Source of the DNA: Pyrinomonadaceae bacterium
Lineage (GTDB): Bacteria > Acidobacteriota > Blastocatellia > Pyrinomonadales > Pyrinomonadaceae
DNA: 64,000 bases
Assembly: GCA_028284415.1 (NCBI GenBank)
Contig: JANQRU010000004.1
Span: 744,001 to 808,000 of the forward strand
Direction: 5' to 3'
Shown: positions 8,701 to 16,266 of the stretch, in pieces
Position numbering within the stretch: the stretch's first letter is position 1
Layout: every line of letters begins with the position of its first letter
Program-made: the position numbers and the translations under genes
The notes under the pieces: generated by a model
The model's database searches: none
What the model was told of the DNA's origin: nothing
What the model saw: only the letters and a program-made list of their open reading frames with translations

Positions 8701-11700
8701 CTCTGCCGAATATTTGGGAAGGTGATACCTCTTGGAAATACTTAAATGAAAAAAGTATTTCACGTAAAAGAGCAACTAGAAAATTACCTCTTTGGGTTAC
8801 AAATATAATATCAGTCACGGATGCTGAAGAAATAGGAACTACATTTGTTACCGGAGATATATCTCTGCGAATGGGTACTGCCTCACAAAAACCAAATATT
8901 CAGCAAGAAATTGATGAGATTAAAAATAGGGAGCCGAAGTTATTTAAAAACGGTAAAATCAGTTCAATAAAATTCGGTGGTTTTGAAGGATTAATAATCG
9001 AATCTGGAGCAGTAGAAGAAAAAGGCAGTTCTGGGCAATTGTCGGTAACATCTAAAGGTTCAGGCTACGCCGTAAAAGGATGTTTAGGCGTATATTTTAG
9101 CTACAAAATTAAAGGTGAGGGATATGTAATTGATAGAGTGGTTCGTGATTCGAGTGGTGCTGAAAAAAGACTTAAATGGAATGACCGTCCATTTCTTGTC
9201 CCGCATGTTACATCAGGCGAAAAAGAAGCACAAAACTTTCTTAAATCCTTGAAATTTGCTCCCGCAAGAGGAATTGACCTGACGGCTTACAATGGTCCCA
9301 GCTTGGATGGCTCGGATCTAGCTTCGGTAAAACTCGTGTTATCGCCTAACAAAAAACAACTTAAAAAAGGTGATATTGTTGAGGTTCAAGCGGTTGTTGA
9401 AAATACGCAAACTGAAGATGAACCTTTTGATTTCAAATGGACAGGCAATCATGCCGGTAAAGGAAATAAGGTTCAGTTTGTGGCTGATAAAGGAGGCAAA
9501 CATACTTTAACAGTCGAAGTTGATGGTAAAAATTACCCGATCGGAACAGACTCCGTAACATTTGAAGTTGCCGATCTGAAAGCCGAAATTCGTCAACTTA
9601 CATCAATGGCAAAAGTTCCGGTTGGAGTTCCCGTAGTGTTTTCTGCCGAACTTTTATCGGAAGGCAAACCCGCTGATGGTAATTATATATACCGCTTTCA
9701 GCCTTCGCCGGAAGTTAAATTTGAAACAAACGAATCGGCGAATAAAAACACAAAAGCTGTTTTCTCAAAACCAGGGAAAAAAAAGGTTTGGGTGCAGATT
9801 TTAGAGCAAAAAGGCGACTCACTCGAAACGGTTGCGGAATCTGAACAGATAGAAATCGAGGTTGTCGAACCTGAATTAAAGATCACTTTCGATCAAGAAA
9901 AAGCGATGGTCGGAAAAGCCGTTAAAGCAAAAGTGGATGTCGTTCCAGCGGATTTGAAAGAGATTGATTTTCGTTGGGAAGTTTCCTCAAATGCTAAACA
10001 GACGCTCGAATCAAATGATTCGAAAGAAATAACTTTCATTCCGCAGGACAACAAACCTATTACGGTTAAAGTTTCCGCACGAGTTCCTGTTTCTGGTGAT
10101 GGTCTTGGCGAACAAACCGCGATGATCACGGCACAGCAGTTTGATGTAAAAGTTGATGTTTTAGGAACTATCGGACCGAAGCCAAAAATCTGGAAAGAAG
10201 GTGTCGGACTCGTTCCCGTTGATAAAGGTATCGCCGTATTCCAAAATGTCGGCTTAAAAGCCACCGTAACACCAACGGCGGAGAATCTGCGCTATCGTTG
10301 GACTCTGAATGAAGATTCGCATTTCACAGGCGGAAGCAGTTCAGCTGAAGTACGAGTTAACAGAAGCCAAACAGGAATGTGCCAAGCAACGGTTGTTGTT
10401 ACAGACAAAGACGGCATCGAACTCGGTCGCGGAACAGGCAGTTTTAATGTAAGTATTTCTCAAGATGATCTCAACACAGCCAAAAAAGCAAGTGAATCGG
10501 CTGAAAAAGTCAAAGAAGCAAAAGCTTTAAATCGTAAGGGACAAATTGACGAAGCCATTAACAAAGCAAATGAAGCTTCCCAACTTAATCCTCAGAATAC
10601 AGAAGCTAAAGCACTTGCTCAAAAATTAAAAATCGATAAGCAAACGATTCAAACTCAAATGACGAAAACACGTGGGCTTATGTCGCAAAGTATGTATCCA
10701 GAAGCTCAAGTTGAATTTATAAAAGCGAAAAATCTCAATCCATATTACAAACCAGTTCAGGAATTAGAGGTCGAGCTTCGCAATGCGTGGACAAAATATG
10801 ACGGAGATATACGCCTTGGTTTGGGCGATGTTAGAGTCGCCAATGAACGCAAAGATTTCAAGAAAGCTTTGGAATTAGCAAAACAGATGCGTGCCAAATA
10901 CAAATTAAGAGCAGGAGCTGATAGAGATCTCAGAAACTACGAAAATTGGGCTAAAACTCACGAAGCCGAAAAAGAACGCCAGCGTGCAATCCTTAAACGT
11001 GGTGAAGAAAAATTCAGAAACAAAGATTATGCAGGTGCGATCAAAGATTTTAATGTGATGTACTCGAATTTCAATAATTATTGGAACGTTAACATTGATC
11101 CAGAACCTAAAAAATATGGAGATTTGAAGGCTCAGGCTGTTCGTTACAACAATCAGATCAATCAATTAATGCCAACGGTCAGGCGTGTAGCGAATTACAA
11201 AGCCGCAAGTGCAAAAATGCTTCAAGAGGCGATGGATAAGGTTGAACAAGTTTTGGCAATATCCCCTAACCATTCGGAAGCAAATAAATATCGCACAATT
11301 ATCAAAGCACGCTTGGGCAAAGCCGTAACTTCAGAAATTTCTCAAACTATTAAACGCGGTGAGGGTTATCATTCTCGTAAAAATTACAGAAATGCTATTG
11401 GAGAGTTTGATAAAGTTATCAAACTTGACCCTGAAAATAGCGAAGCTTATCGCCTTAGAGGTCTTTCTAAACAAGCCCTGAAAGATACGAATGGTGCACT
11501 CAGGGATTTTAACCGTGCAATTGAGATCAATCCTAGAAGCTATAAAGCTTTTGCTGATCGCGGAGCTTTGTACGGTGCGACCAAAAATATGAATCGGGCG
11601 ATGAATGATTTAAATCAGAGTATTCGTCTAAATCCCAGATATACTAAAGCCTATTCGTATCGCGGAATGATTAAACTTCTGAATAAAGATTATCGTGGTG

Positions 11701-13043
11701 CAGTTAGCGACATAAGCATATATATAAGATCAAACCCAAGAGATGCATCAGCTCATTTTAATCGCGGACTTGCAAAACATTACCAACGAAATTATCAGGG
11801 AGCTTTGCAGGACTACAGCCGAGCTATTGTTCTTAATCCTGATTATGGAGCCGCTTATCGAAATCGCGGTACTATCAAAGAAGGACTTAACGATCTATTG
11901 GGCGCCAAAGCCGACCTTGAAAGAGCTTTGCAGATCAATCCCCGTGATTCTTCAGCTAGAAAAAGTTTGAATCGTGTGCTGGCAAAATTAAATAGAAATA
12001 CAAGCAAACCTCCTAAACCTACCAACACTCCTAGAACGACTCAACCACCAACTCGTCGAGAAGTAGAAATTGCCAAGGTAAATAATGTTTATGGTGTGCA
12101 AAACCGTCCGACAGCACCAACTCGAATCACATTTAGAAAACCATATAAAGTTACATTTATACAAACTTATCACTGGAACAATGGACGCGGAACTTCCCGG
12201 GCAGGCACGATTGGTTTACGACATTCGAGCGGGAAAATGTATGGACCTTGGCGTGCAAGCGGTGTTTCGGGACGAGGAAGAGCCAGAAATATTTACTGGC
12301 AAGTTCGACCTAATGTTGCTCTTCCACCTGGTACTTACACAGTTGTAGATTCTGATCCGTCAACTTGGGCTCAAAATAGACAAAGTAGAGGCAAGGGATT
12401 TGTAATCATTAAGGGTTATGAAGTAAGTGGAACTTCAACTCCGCCAACGACATCACCACCTTCAACCTCCCGCGAACGGATGCGAATTTCCATAACTTAC
12501 GTCAATGCCTCCAGACAAACAGTGCACCTATTTGCATCGGGTGAAAAACCCACCAACATAAATAGGTTACGTTCTGGAAGTAAACGAACAGCATCGGGTG
12601 AAGGACCAAAGTTTTCGAGTGTAACTATTTATGCATATAGCACAAAAGGCAAACGTCTGCGTACCTACAAGCTCAATGTTAAACCTAATGGCAAATATCA
12701 GGTTACATACAATCGAAACAATACACTATCAGTAAAAGAAATCGGAAAATCTGGTAGTAGTTCGACATCCAACAATGTAAGGATGTATCTGACATTTATA
12801 AATTATTCCAAGCAAGATGTTCACATTTTTCCCGAAAGTGATGGCTTCTCACCGGGCAATCGTCTCAAACCCAGAACTGCCGCAGGAGTATATGGAAAAG
12901 GTCCGAGAAACGGGAAGATAAAAATTGTCGCAGGTAGAAACGGTAGAGTTATAAGTTACGTATGGATTCCGGTGATTCCAGAAGCACAATACACAATTAC
13001 TTTCGGTAGCAATAATAAGTTGACTTACAAAAGAGGCAATTAA
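5775..13043 (+). CDS. Giant secreted protein with Ig/PKD-like and TPR repeats
   Basis: A 2422-residue protein with a signal peptide (residues 1-30, cut near VAFS). Residues 60-130 read GVGSHMLGN and TSDFDYRF, a pattern weakly reminiscent of nucleotidyltransferases. A hydrophobic segment near 425-500 may insert in a membrane. From about 640 to 1560 there are Ig/PKD-like beta domains (for example LSPNKKQLKKGDIVEVQAVV). TPR-type helices begin near 1570, and a regular TPR array runs from about 1855 to 2075 (AYRLRGLSKQALKDTNGALR). After a Pro/Thr linker come a domain at about 2105-2220 (TYHWNNGRGT, YGPWRASG) and two related beta modules to the end. It is probably a periplasmic or surface scaffold; I know no named homolog. 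The start has only a weak ribosome binding site. Confidence 0.83.
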   Translation: MKKDTIFRSLTTLILALVLTTNSLVQVAFSRPPKASKKPSNEIPEKTAYSKQQTVDAATQNLLKRLKGSDRRVAKVIVGIVRRTNGQTEKIIGVGSHMLGNGTFKDPLVNNGTSDFDYRFVYKGDKASAIRRYKQVQKELREAILREFGSDGKLILSKINLYPPEQVIGNIDDSAQAIKDLNNAGINPNLGKIQVDDTGKIIAQSIDVKTYDGLAGKGGKAFRDTYEALKGRVFWNNKGTVSSGFADILPFNEVRGIYTIEGSANTANQLKNFVEQNIREGDYRAALKNLKRTQEVMKKGRDLSRLSKKNYVDDLLDDINKCCTREVDKVLSNGRKIKATEIVEEALEEQFKNPQFRSRLRSAFKHVELDSAMLKEFALRGNPRELSILRELLEQGASASSGKWAKTRQALLELGDEFRQLGSYVPWGKVFKGLMAVLIAYQVYDVSKKASNEDWEGAYREAAFGSATEVAVMVGGIKLMLPVLIIQILVASFIDEVKASSYNRVASYQDCQNLIAGIYEVKGREAILINQRYETSIEQLATKYNDYKDVLKEVGKHARMASRRGDKFEPEIEKSLNERCGKEVITKWQSKRLEIIGDAIVHLKKFEETLASSLLVGESNPEEVWLLPEKPAKVDVRATLRGDLASIQQHLREFEKTIKSVGGYVSVKHYYKWIPLNLEDENLTSADRPVFDRERASRTFNFNEDGNKNLRLEYRIEVKVQTTADDIFDVARSGYLNTSLVKTVPFNINVLSPKGIAEIIGPQTAKANSNVNLTAKTDSNLQKLNPRFVWYDLTANSNPKGGKNYSFTPTEDERSKRVLLEVFANINGEDMKVAQAEKIISVGTKDDKKEDEEPTKPDTETVTTSGAIKITAPKEVLAGEIFDLKALIPKEMQERKGIMAVGDYEWDADSACQVDEKESLARFISPYQDKEYKEKIKLFIWSKMQSDLQKKGGAKPLIEPDAVVILNIVPSYLKGTLPNIWEGDTSWKYLNEKSISRKRATRKLPLWVTNIISVTDAEEIGTTFVTGDISLRMGTASQKPNIQQEIDEIKNREPKLFKNGKISSIKFGGFEGLIIESGAVEEKGSSGQLSVTSKGSGYAVKGCLGVYFSYKIKGEGYVIDRVVRDSSGAEKRLKWNDRPFLVPHVTSGEKEAQNFLKSLKFAPARGIDLTAYNGPSLDGSDLASVKLVLSPNKKQLKKGDIVEVQAVVENTQTEDEPFDFKWTGNHAGKGNKVQFVADKGGKHTLTVEVDGKNYPIGTDSVTFEVADLKAEIRQLTSMAKVPVGVPVVFSAELLSEGKPADGNYIYRFQPSPEVKFETNESANKNTKAVFSKPGKKKVWVQILEQKGDSLETVAESEQIEIEVVEPELKITFDQEKAMVGKAVKAKVDVVPADLKEIDFRWEVSSNAKQTLESNDSKEITFIPQDNKPITVKVSARVPVSGDGLGEQTAMITAQQFDVKVDVLGTIGPKPKIWKEGVGLVPVDKGIAVFQNVGLKATVTPTAENLRYRWTLNEDSHFTGGSSSAEVRVNRSQTGMCQATVVVTDKDGIELGRGTGSFNVSISQDDLNTAKKASESAEKVKEAKALNRKGQIDEAINKANEASQLNPQNTEAKALAQKLKIDKQTIQTQMTKTRGLMSQSMYPEAQVEFIKAKNLNPYYKPVQELEVELRNAWTKYDGDIRLGLGDVRVANERKDFKKALELAKQMRAKYKLRAGADRDLRNYENWAKTHEAEKERQRAILKRGEEKFRNKDYAGAIKDFNVMYSNFNNYWNVNIDPEPKKYGDLKAQAVRYNNQINQLMPTVRRVANYKAASAKMLQEAMDKVEQVLAISPNHSEANKYRTIIKARLGKAVTSEISQTIKRGEGYHSRKNYRNAIGEFDKVIKLDPENSEAYRLRGLSKQALKDTNGALRDFNRAIEINPRSYKAFADRGALYGATKNMNRAMNDLNQSIRLNPRYTKAYSYRGMIKLLNKDYRGAVSDISIYIRSNPRDASAHFNRGLAKHYQRNYQGALQDYSRAIVLNPDYGAAYRNRGTIKEGLNDLLGAKADLERALQINPRDSSARKSLNRVLAKLNRNTSKPPKPTNTPRTTQPPTRREVEIAKVNNVYGVQNRPTAPTRITFRKPYKVTFIQTYHWNNGRGTSRAGTIGLRHSSGKMYGPWRASGVSGRGRARNIYWQVRPNVALPPGTYTVVDSDPSTWAQNRQSRGKGFVIIKGYEVSGTSTPPTTSPPSTSRERMRISITYVNASRQTVHLFASGEKPTNINRLRSGSKRTASGEGPKFSSVTIYAYSTKGKRLRTYKLNVKPNGKYQVTYNRNNTLSVKEIGKSGSSSTSNNVRMYLTFINYSKQDVHIFPESDGFSPGNRLKPRTAAGVYGKGPRNGKIKIVAGRNGRVISYVWIPVIPEAQYTITFGSNNKLTYKRGN

Positions 13044-13151
13044 CCTATTTGATTAGTTTCTTTGGTATCAAAAATGCATTAAAGAAAACTAAACGCATCC
13101 GCAATTTGAAAAGCGTTTACAAAAAAATTATTGAAAACTGTGGAGGAAACG

Positions 13152-13664
13152 GTGAAAAAATCATTTATTATCGTGTCAATAATATTTTCTTTGGTAATTT
13201 TGGGATGTACCCTCCCAATAGATACAAGCCAAAAAAGAAATGAAGAACCGCCCGCTAAAACCGAAAGTGACGACTCTGAGGAAAAGGAAAAACTAAAAGA
13301 GAAAATAGCTGAATTAGAAAAAGAAAAACTTGAAGAAAAAATAGATAACCTTGAGAAAACGGTTGAAGAGCAGAAAAAACAATTATCCCGAAAAAATGTA
13401 CCTAAACCTGCTCCAAAAACAAAGACTAAAAGAGCACCCAAAGGTTATGTTAGAGTCAATTCACCCGGAGACGGGTGGTTAGCACTGCGAACTGCTCCTA
13501 ATTCAAAAACCGGACGGTTAATTATGAAGATTCCACACGGAACTTTATTAAATGTATATGGCTGTACGGGTGTAAGACCTTCGGGAAAACTCAGAGGTCG
13601 TTGGTGCAAAACAGTTTACGCAAATTATGAAGGATGGGTGTTTGATTACTATTTAGTTAAATGA
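13152..13664 (+). CDS. SH3b-domain lipoprotein (copy 2)
   Basis: A 170-residue protein starting at GTG 13152, chosen because TGGAGG lies just upstream (13141-13146) and the signal peptide then begins with VKKSFIIV. The lipobox is VILGC. A coiled coil (EKEKLEEKIDNLEKTVEEQKK) and a C-terminal SH3b domain (GYVRVNSPGDGWLALRTAPN) follow. Layout and sequence closely match the copy at 5036-5539. It is 108 bp downstream of the giant gene on the same strand and probably shares its transcript, suggesting that the two products work together at the envelope. Confidence 0.82.
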   Translation: MKKSFIIVSIIFSLVILGCTLPIDTSQKRNEEPPAKTESDDSEEKEKLKEKIAELEKEKLEEKIDNLEKTVEEQKKQLSRKNVPKPAPKTKTKRAPKGYVRVNSPGDGWLALRTAPNSKTGRLIMKIPHGTLLNVYGCTGVRPSGKLRGRWCKTVYANYEGWVFDYYLVK

Positions 13665-13711
13665 AATTTAAAAACCCGTAGGAATGATTTTTAACTGGTT
13701 TCTTTCAAAAA

Positions 13712-13749
13712 ATGCGGAATTTCCCAATGTGATGTGGAAAATTCCGCAT
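13712..13749. promoter_or_regulatory. Paired enhancer-like dyads (UAS 6) forming a hairpin
   Basis: ATGCG-GAATTTCC-CAATG (13712-13729, second arm degenerate) and ATGTG-GAAAATTC-CGCAT (13732-13749). The outer arms pair as a hairpin followed by seven T residues, so the element can also terminate the preceding operon. It is 90 bp upstream of the sigma54-type promoter at 13839. Confidence 0.68.
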
Positions 13750-13838
13750 TTTTTTCAAATCCATTTAGTTTTGTCAGTAAATAACTTTATTTAACTCAGG
13801 TATTTGAAGACTTTTTTTAGTCCTCATTTTTTCTAATT

Positions 13839-13855
13839 TTGGCATATTTATTGCT
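13839..13855 (+). promoter_or_regulatory. Sigma54 (-24/-12) promoter of the transpeptidase operon
   Basis: TTGGCATATTTATTGCT: GG-N10-GC with GGCA and TTGCT kept. Only 18 bp separate it from the ATG at 13873, so the leader should be very short. A longer frame beginning with TTG at 13867 is therefore unlikely to be used. Confidence 0.82.
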
Positions 13856-13872
13856 CTTAAAAAGTCTTGAAT

Positions 13873-14673
13873 ATGAACAACTACTTTCTAAAACTCTTGC
13901 TTTTAGTAATTATCTTAAGCCCGCAAATACTTTTGGGAAAATCAGTACAGGATTCTCGTTTTCAAAATAACTCAAAACAAAACTTGAATTATGAAGCGGA
14001 AAAACTCTTGTCGGAAAGAGGCTACTGGATTACAAAAGTTGATAAAAAAAGAGATTCATCTACCTATCACGCTATCGTGGCTTTTCAAAAGGTAGAAAAA
14101 CTAAAAAGAAACGGGCGTTTAACAAAAAGTTTGGTCGCTGCATTAAAGAAAGCGAAACGTCCAAAGCCTGCATATACGGGTATAGCTCATATCGAAATAG
14201 ACCTGTCCCGACAAGTTCTTTTTCTCGTGAATGAAAAAGATTTTGTGACACATATACTGCCCATTTCGAGTGGCAACGAAAAAATTTATTACCAAGATGG
14301 CAAAAAGCAGATTGCTCATACTCCACGCGGTATTTTTCGGATCACGCGACAGATAAAAGGGGTTCGTCGTGCTCCGCTCGGAACGCTTTATCACCCGAAT
14401 TATTTTTATGGTGGAGTAGCGATTCACGGAAGCAATTCGATTCCCTTTTATCCCGCAAGCCACGGATGTATAAGGATTCCGCGTTTTGCTTCAAAAAAAT
14501 TCAGCGATTTAGTTTCAGTCGGGATGTATGTGGCTGTTTTCGATAAAGCGAAACCCGGGAAATTATTGATTGCTAAAGAAAAACAAACGGAACAGGATAT
14601 ACAGACAATTCCCTGTGACAAGGATTTTCAAAAAGATGCAAAAGCCAAGAAAAAAGTCGTTATAAACAAATAA
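13873..14673 (+). CDS. L,D-transpeptidase (YkuD family) with peptidoglycan-binding domain
   Basis: A 266-residue exported protein. After a signal peptide (about residues 1-22) comes a peptidoglycan-binding-like helical domain (about 40-95: AEKLLSERGYWITKV). The YkuD catalytic domain (about 100-235) has the signature HGSNSIPFYPASHGCIRIP, with the catalytic Cys in SHGCIR and its His. Such enzymes form 3-3 cross-links or attach lipoproteins to peptidoglycan, typically in stationary or stressed cells. It is the first gene of a sigma54-type operon with capA-like and DUF3160 genes, 7 bp from the next gene. Confidence 0.92.
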   Translation: MNNYFLKLLLLVIILSPQILLGKSVQDSRFQNNSKQNLNYEAEKLLSERGYWITKVDKKRDSSTYHAIVAFQKVEKLKRNGRLTKSLVAALKKAKRPKPAYTGIAHIEIDLSRQVLFLVNEKDFVTHILPISSGNEKIYYQDGKKQIAHTPRGIFRITRQIKGVRRAPLGTLYHPNYFYGGVAIHGSNSIPFYPASHGCIRIPRFASKKFSDLVSVGMYVAVFDKAKPGKLLIAKEKQTEQDIQTIPCDKDFQKDAKAKKKVVINK

Positions 14674-14680
14674 GCAACTT

Positions 14681-16264
14681 ATGAAACATATTTTCTTTTC
14701 AATTTTAATAATAATTCTCTGCGGTAAATTTATTTCAGCACAGAATCCGCAATCAACGGCTGAAATCGCATTTGTCGGGGATATTTTATTGGCTCGTGGA
14801 GTTGAAAAGAAAATAGAAAAGTTTGGAGATAAATATCCTTTTGAAAAAGTAAAAAACATTTTAGTAAATGCTGATTTAACTTTCGGAAATCTGGAAAATC
14901 CTCTCACAGATGAATGCCGAAAACTAGAAAAAAAATACAGCTTTCAGGCAAAAGCTAAATACTCGAAGATTCTAAAGTCTGCCGGATTTGATGTTTTGTC
15001 GCTGGCTAATAATCACAGTCTTGATTGTGGTCAAGTTGGTTTATTTAACACTTTTAGAAATTTGAAGTCACAAAACGTAAAATGGATTGGTGCAGGAAAA
15101 ACTAACCTCGAAGCTCAATCACCAATTTTCTTTGAAATTAAAAATGTCAAAATCGGATTTATTGGCTTTACTGATGTTTTACCTCAATCAAAGGCTAAAA
15201 AACCATCAAATGTTGCTTTGGTAAGTTCCTCAAACATTGCCAAAAAAATTACCTTGATGAAACAAAAAACAGATGTTGTCATTGTTTCTATTCATTGGGG
15301 AACTGAATACAATTCGCATCCAAACGAAGCACAAATAGAGTTAGCAAACGAAATAATCAAAGCGGGTGCAGATGTAGTTATCGGACATCACCCGCACGTC
15401 TTACAAGGCTTTCAAATCACAGAAGACTCAATCAACCAAAAGAAAACCCTGATCGCATATTCGCTCGGCAATTTCGTTTTTGATTCACCAACTCTTGCCA
15501 ACAAGAGGGTTAGCGAAAGCGTCGTCTTAAAAATAAATGTTAACAAAAATGGATTAGTCAAAGCAGAGGTTATTCCAATTTTTATCGAAAAATATCGTCC
15601 AATAGTTGCGAAGAGTGAAAGAAGGAAAAATATTTTGGAGAGTTTAAATTCTCTTTCTGAGAAATTAAACACAAATCTAAACAAAGGATTTATAGAAAAA
15701 TCTGCCAATTCGTATTCAAAAGCTATCGAAACTGACCTTGACTCCGACGGGAAATTTGAGCGGATTAATTTGAAAAATAATCGCCAGAACACCTTACAAA
15801 TCCGGCATGGAAAGAAATTACTTTGGGAAGGAGTTCCGATGCGTTGGAAGCCTTGGAAACTTCAAATAGCGGATGTTGATGGTGATGGAATAAACGAAAT
15901 AATTGTCGGTGTTTATAAACCTACCAAGTTTTTTCCAAAGCCTCATAACTGTTTATTTGTTTATGGTTGGAGAAATAACAAAGCATACCCCAAATGGCTC
16001 GGTTCATCACTGAGCAGACCTTTTACCGATTTTCAGTTTGCGAATTTGGATGGAGAGAAAGGCGATGAACTTATCGCCCTTGAAACCACTCTCAAAGGAA
16101 AAAAGAGTTTAGGAATTTACCGTTGGGATAGTTTTGGATTTACGCTCCAAAAGAAAAGGGGCGAATGGAAAAATATCGAATCTTTTGAAGTAAAAAATGG
16201 AAATATCAGCGTTGAAGCTGACGGAAAAAATATTTTAATAGAGAAAATTTTAAAGAGGAACTAA
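14681..16264 (+). CDS. CapA family metallophosphatase-like protein with FG-GAP-like tail
   Basis: A 527-residue exported protein (signal peptide ending ISAQ). Residues 27-300 form a PGA_cap/CapA domain: FVGDILLARG, FGNLENPLTD, SLANNHSLDCG, IHWGTEY and GHHPHVLQG are the metal-site motifs of this calcineurin-like family. CapA of Bacillus takes part in poly-gamma-glutamate synthesis or export, but most homologs have unknown substrates. The C-terminus (about 345-527) carries Asp-rich repeats DLDSDGKFER and DVDGDGINEIIVG, like calcium-binding FG-GAP/integrin repeats. It is the middle gene of the operon with the L,D-transpeptidase, which suggests a wall or surface-polymer role. Confidence 0.88.
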   Translation: MKHIFFSILIIILCGKFISAQNPQSTAEIAFVGDILLARGVEKKIEKFGDKYPFEKVKNILVNADLTFGNLENPLTDECRKLEKKYSFQAKAKYSKILKSAGFDVLSLANNHSLDCGQVGLFNTFRNLKSQNVKWIGAGKTNLEAQSPIFFEIKNVKIGFIGFTDVLPQSKAKKPSNVALVSSSNIAKKITLMKQKTDVVIVSIHWGTEYNSHPNEAQIELANEIIKAGADVVIGHHPHVLQGFQITEDSINQKKTLIAYSLGNFVFDSPTLANKRVSESVVLKINVNKNGLVKAEVIPIFIEKYRPIVAKSERRKNILESLNSLSEKLNTNLNKGFIEKSANSYSKAIETDLDSDGKFERINLKNNRQNTLQIRHGKKLLWEGVPMRWKPWKLQIADVDGDGINEIIVGVYKPTKFFPKPHNCLFVYGWRNNKAYPKWLGSSLSRPFTDFQFANLDGEKGDELIALETTLKGKKSLGIYRWDSFGFTLQKKRGEWKNIESFEVKNGNISVEADGKNILIEKILKRN

Positions 16265-16266
16265 CT

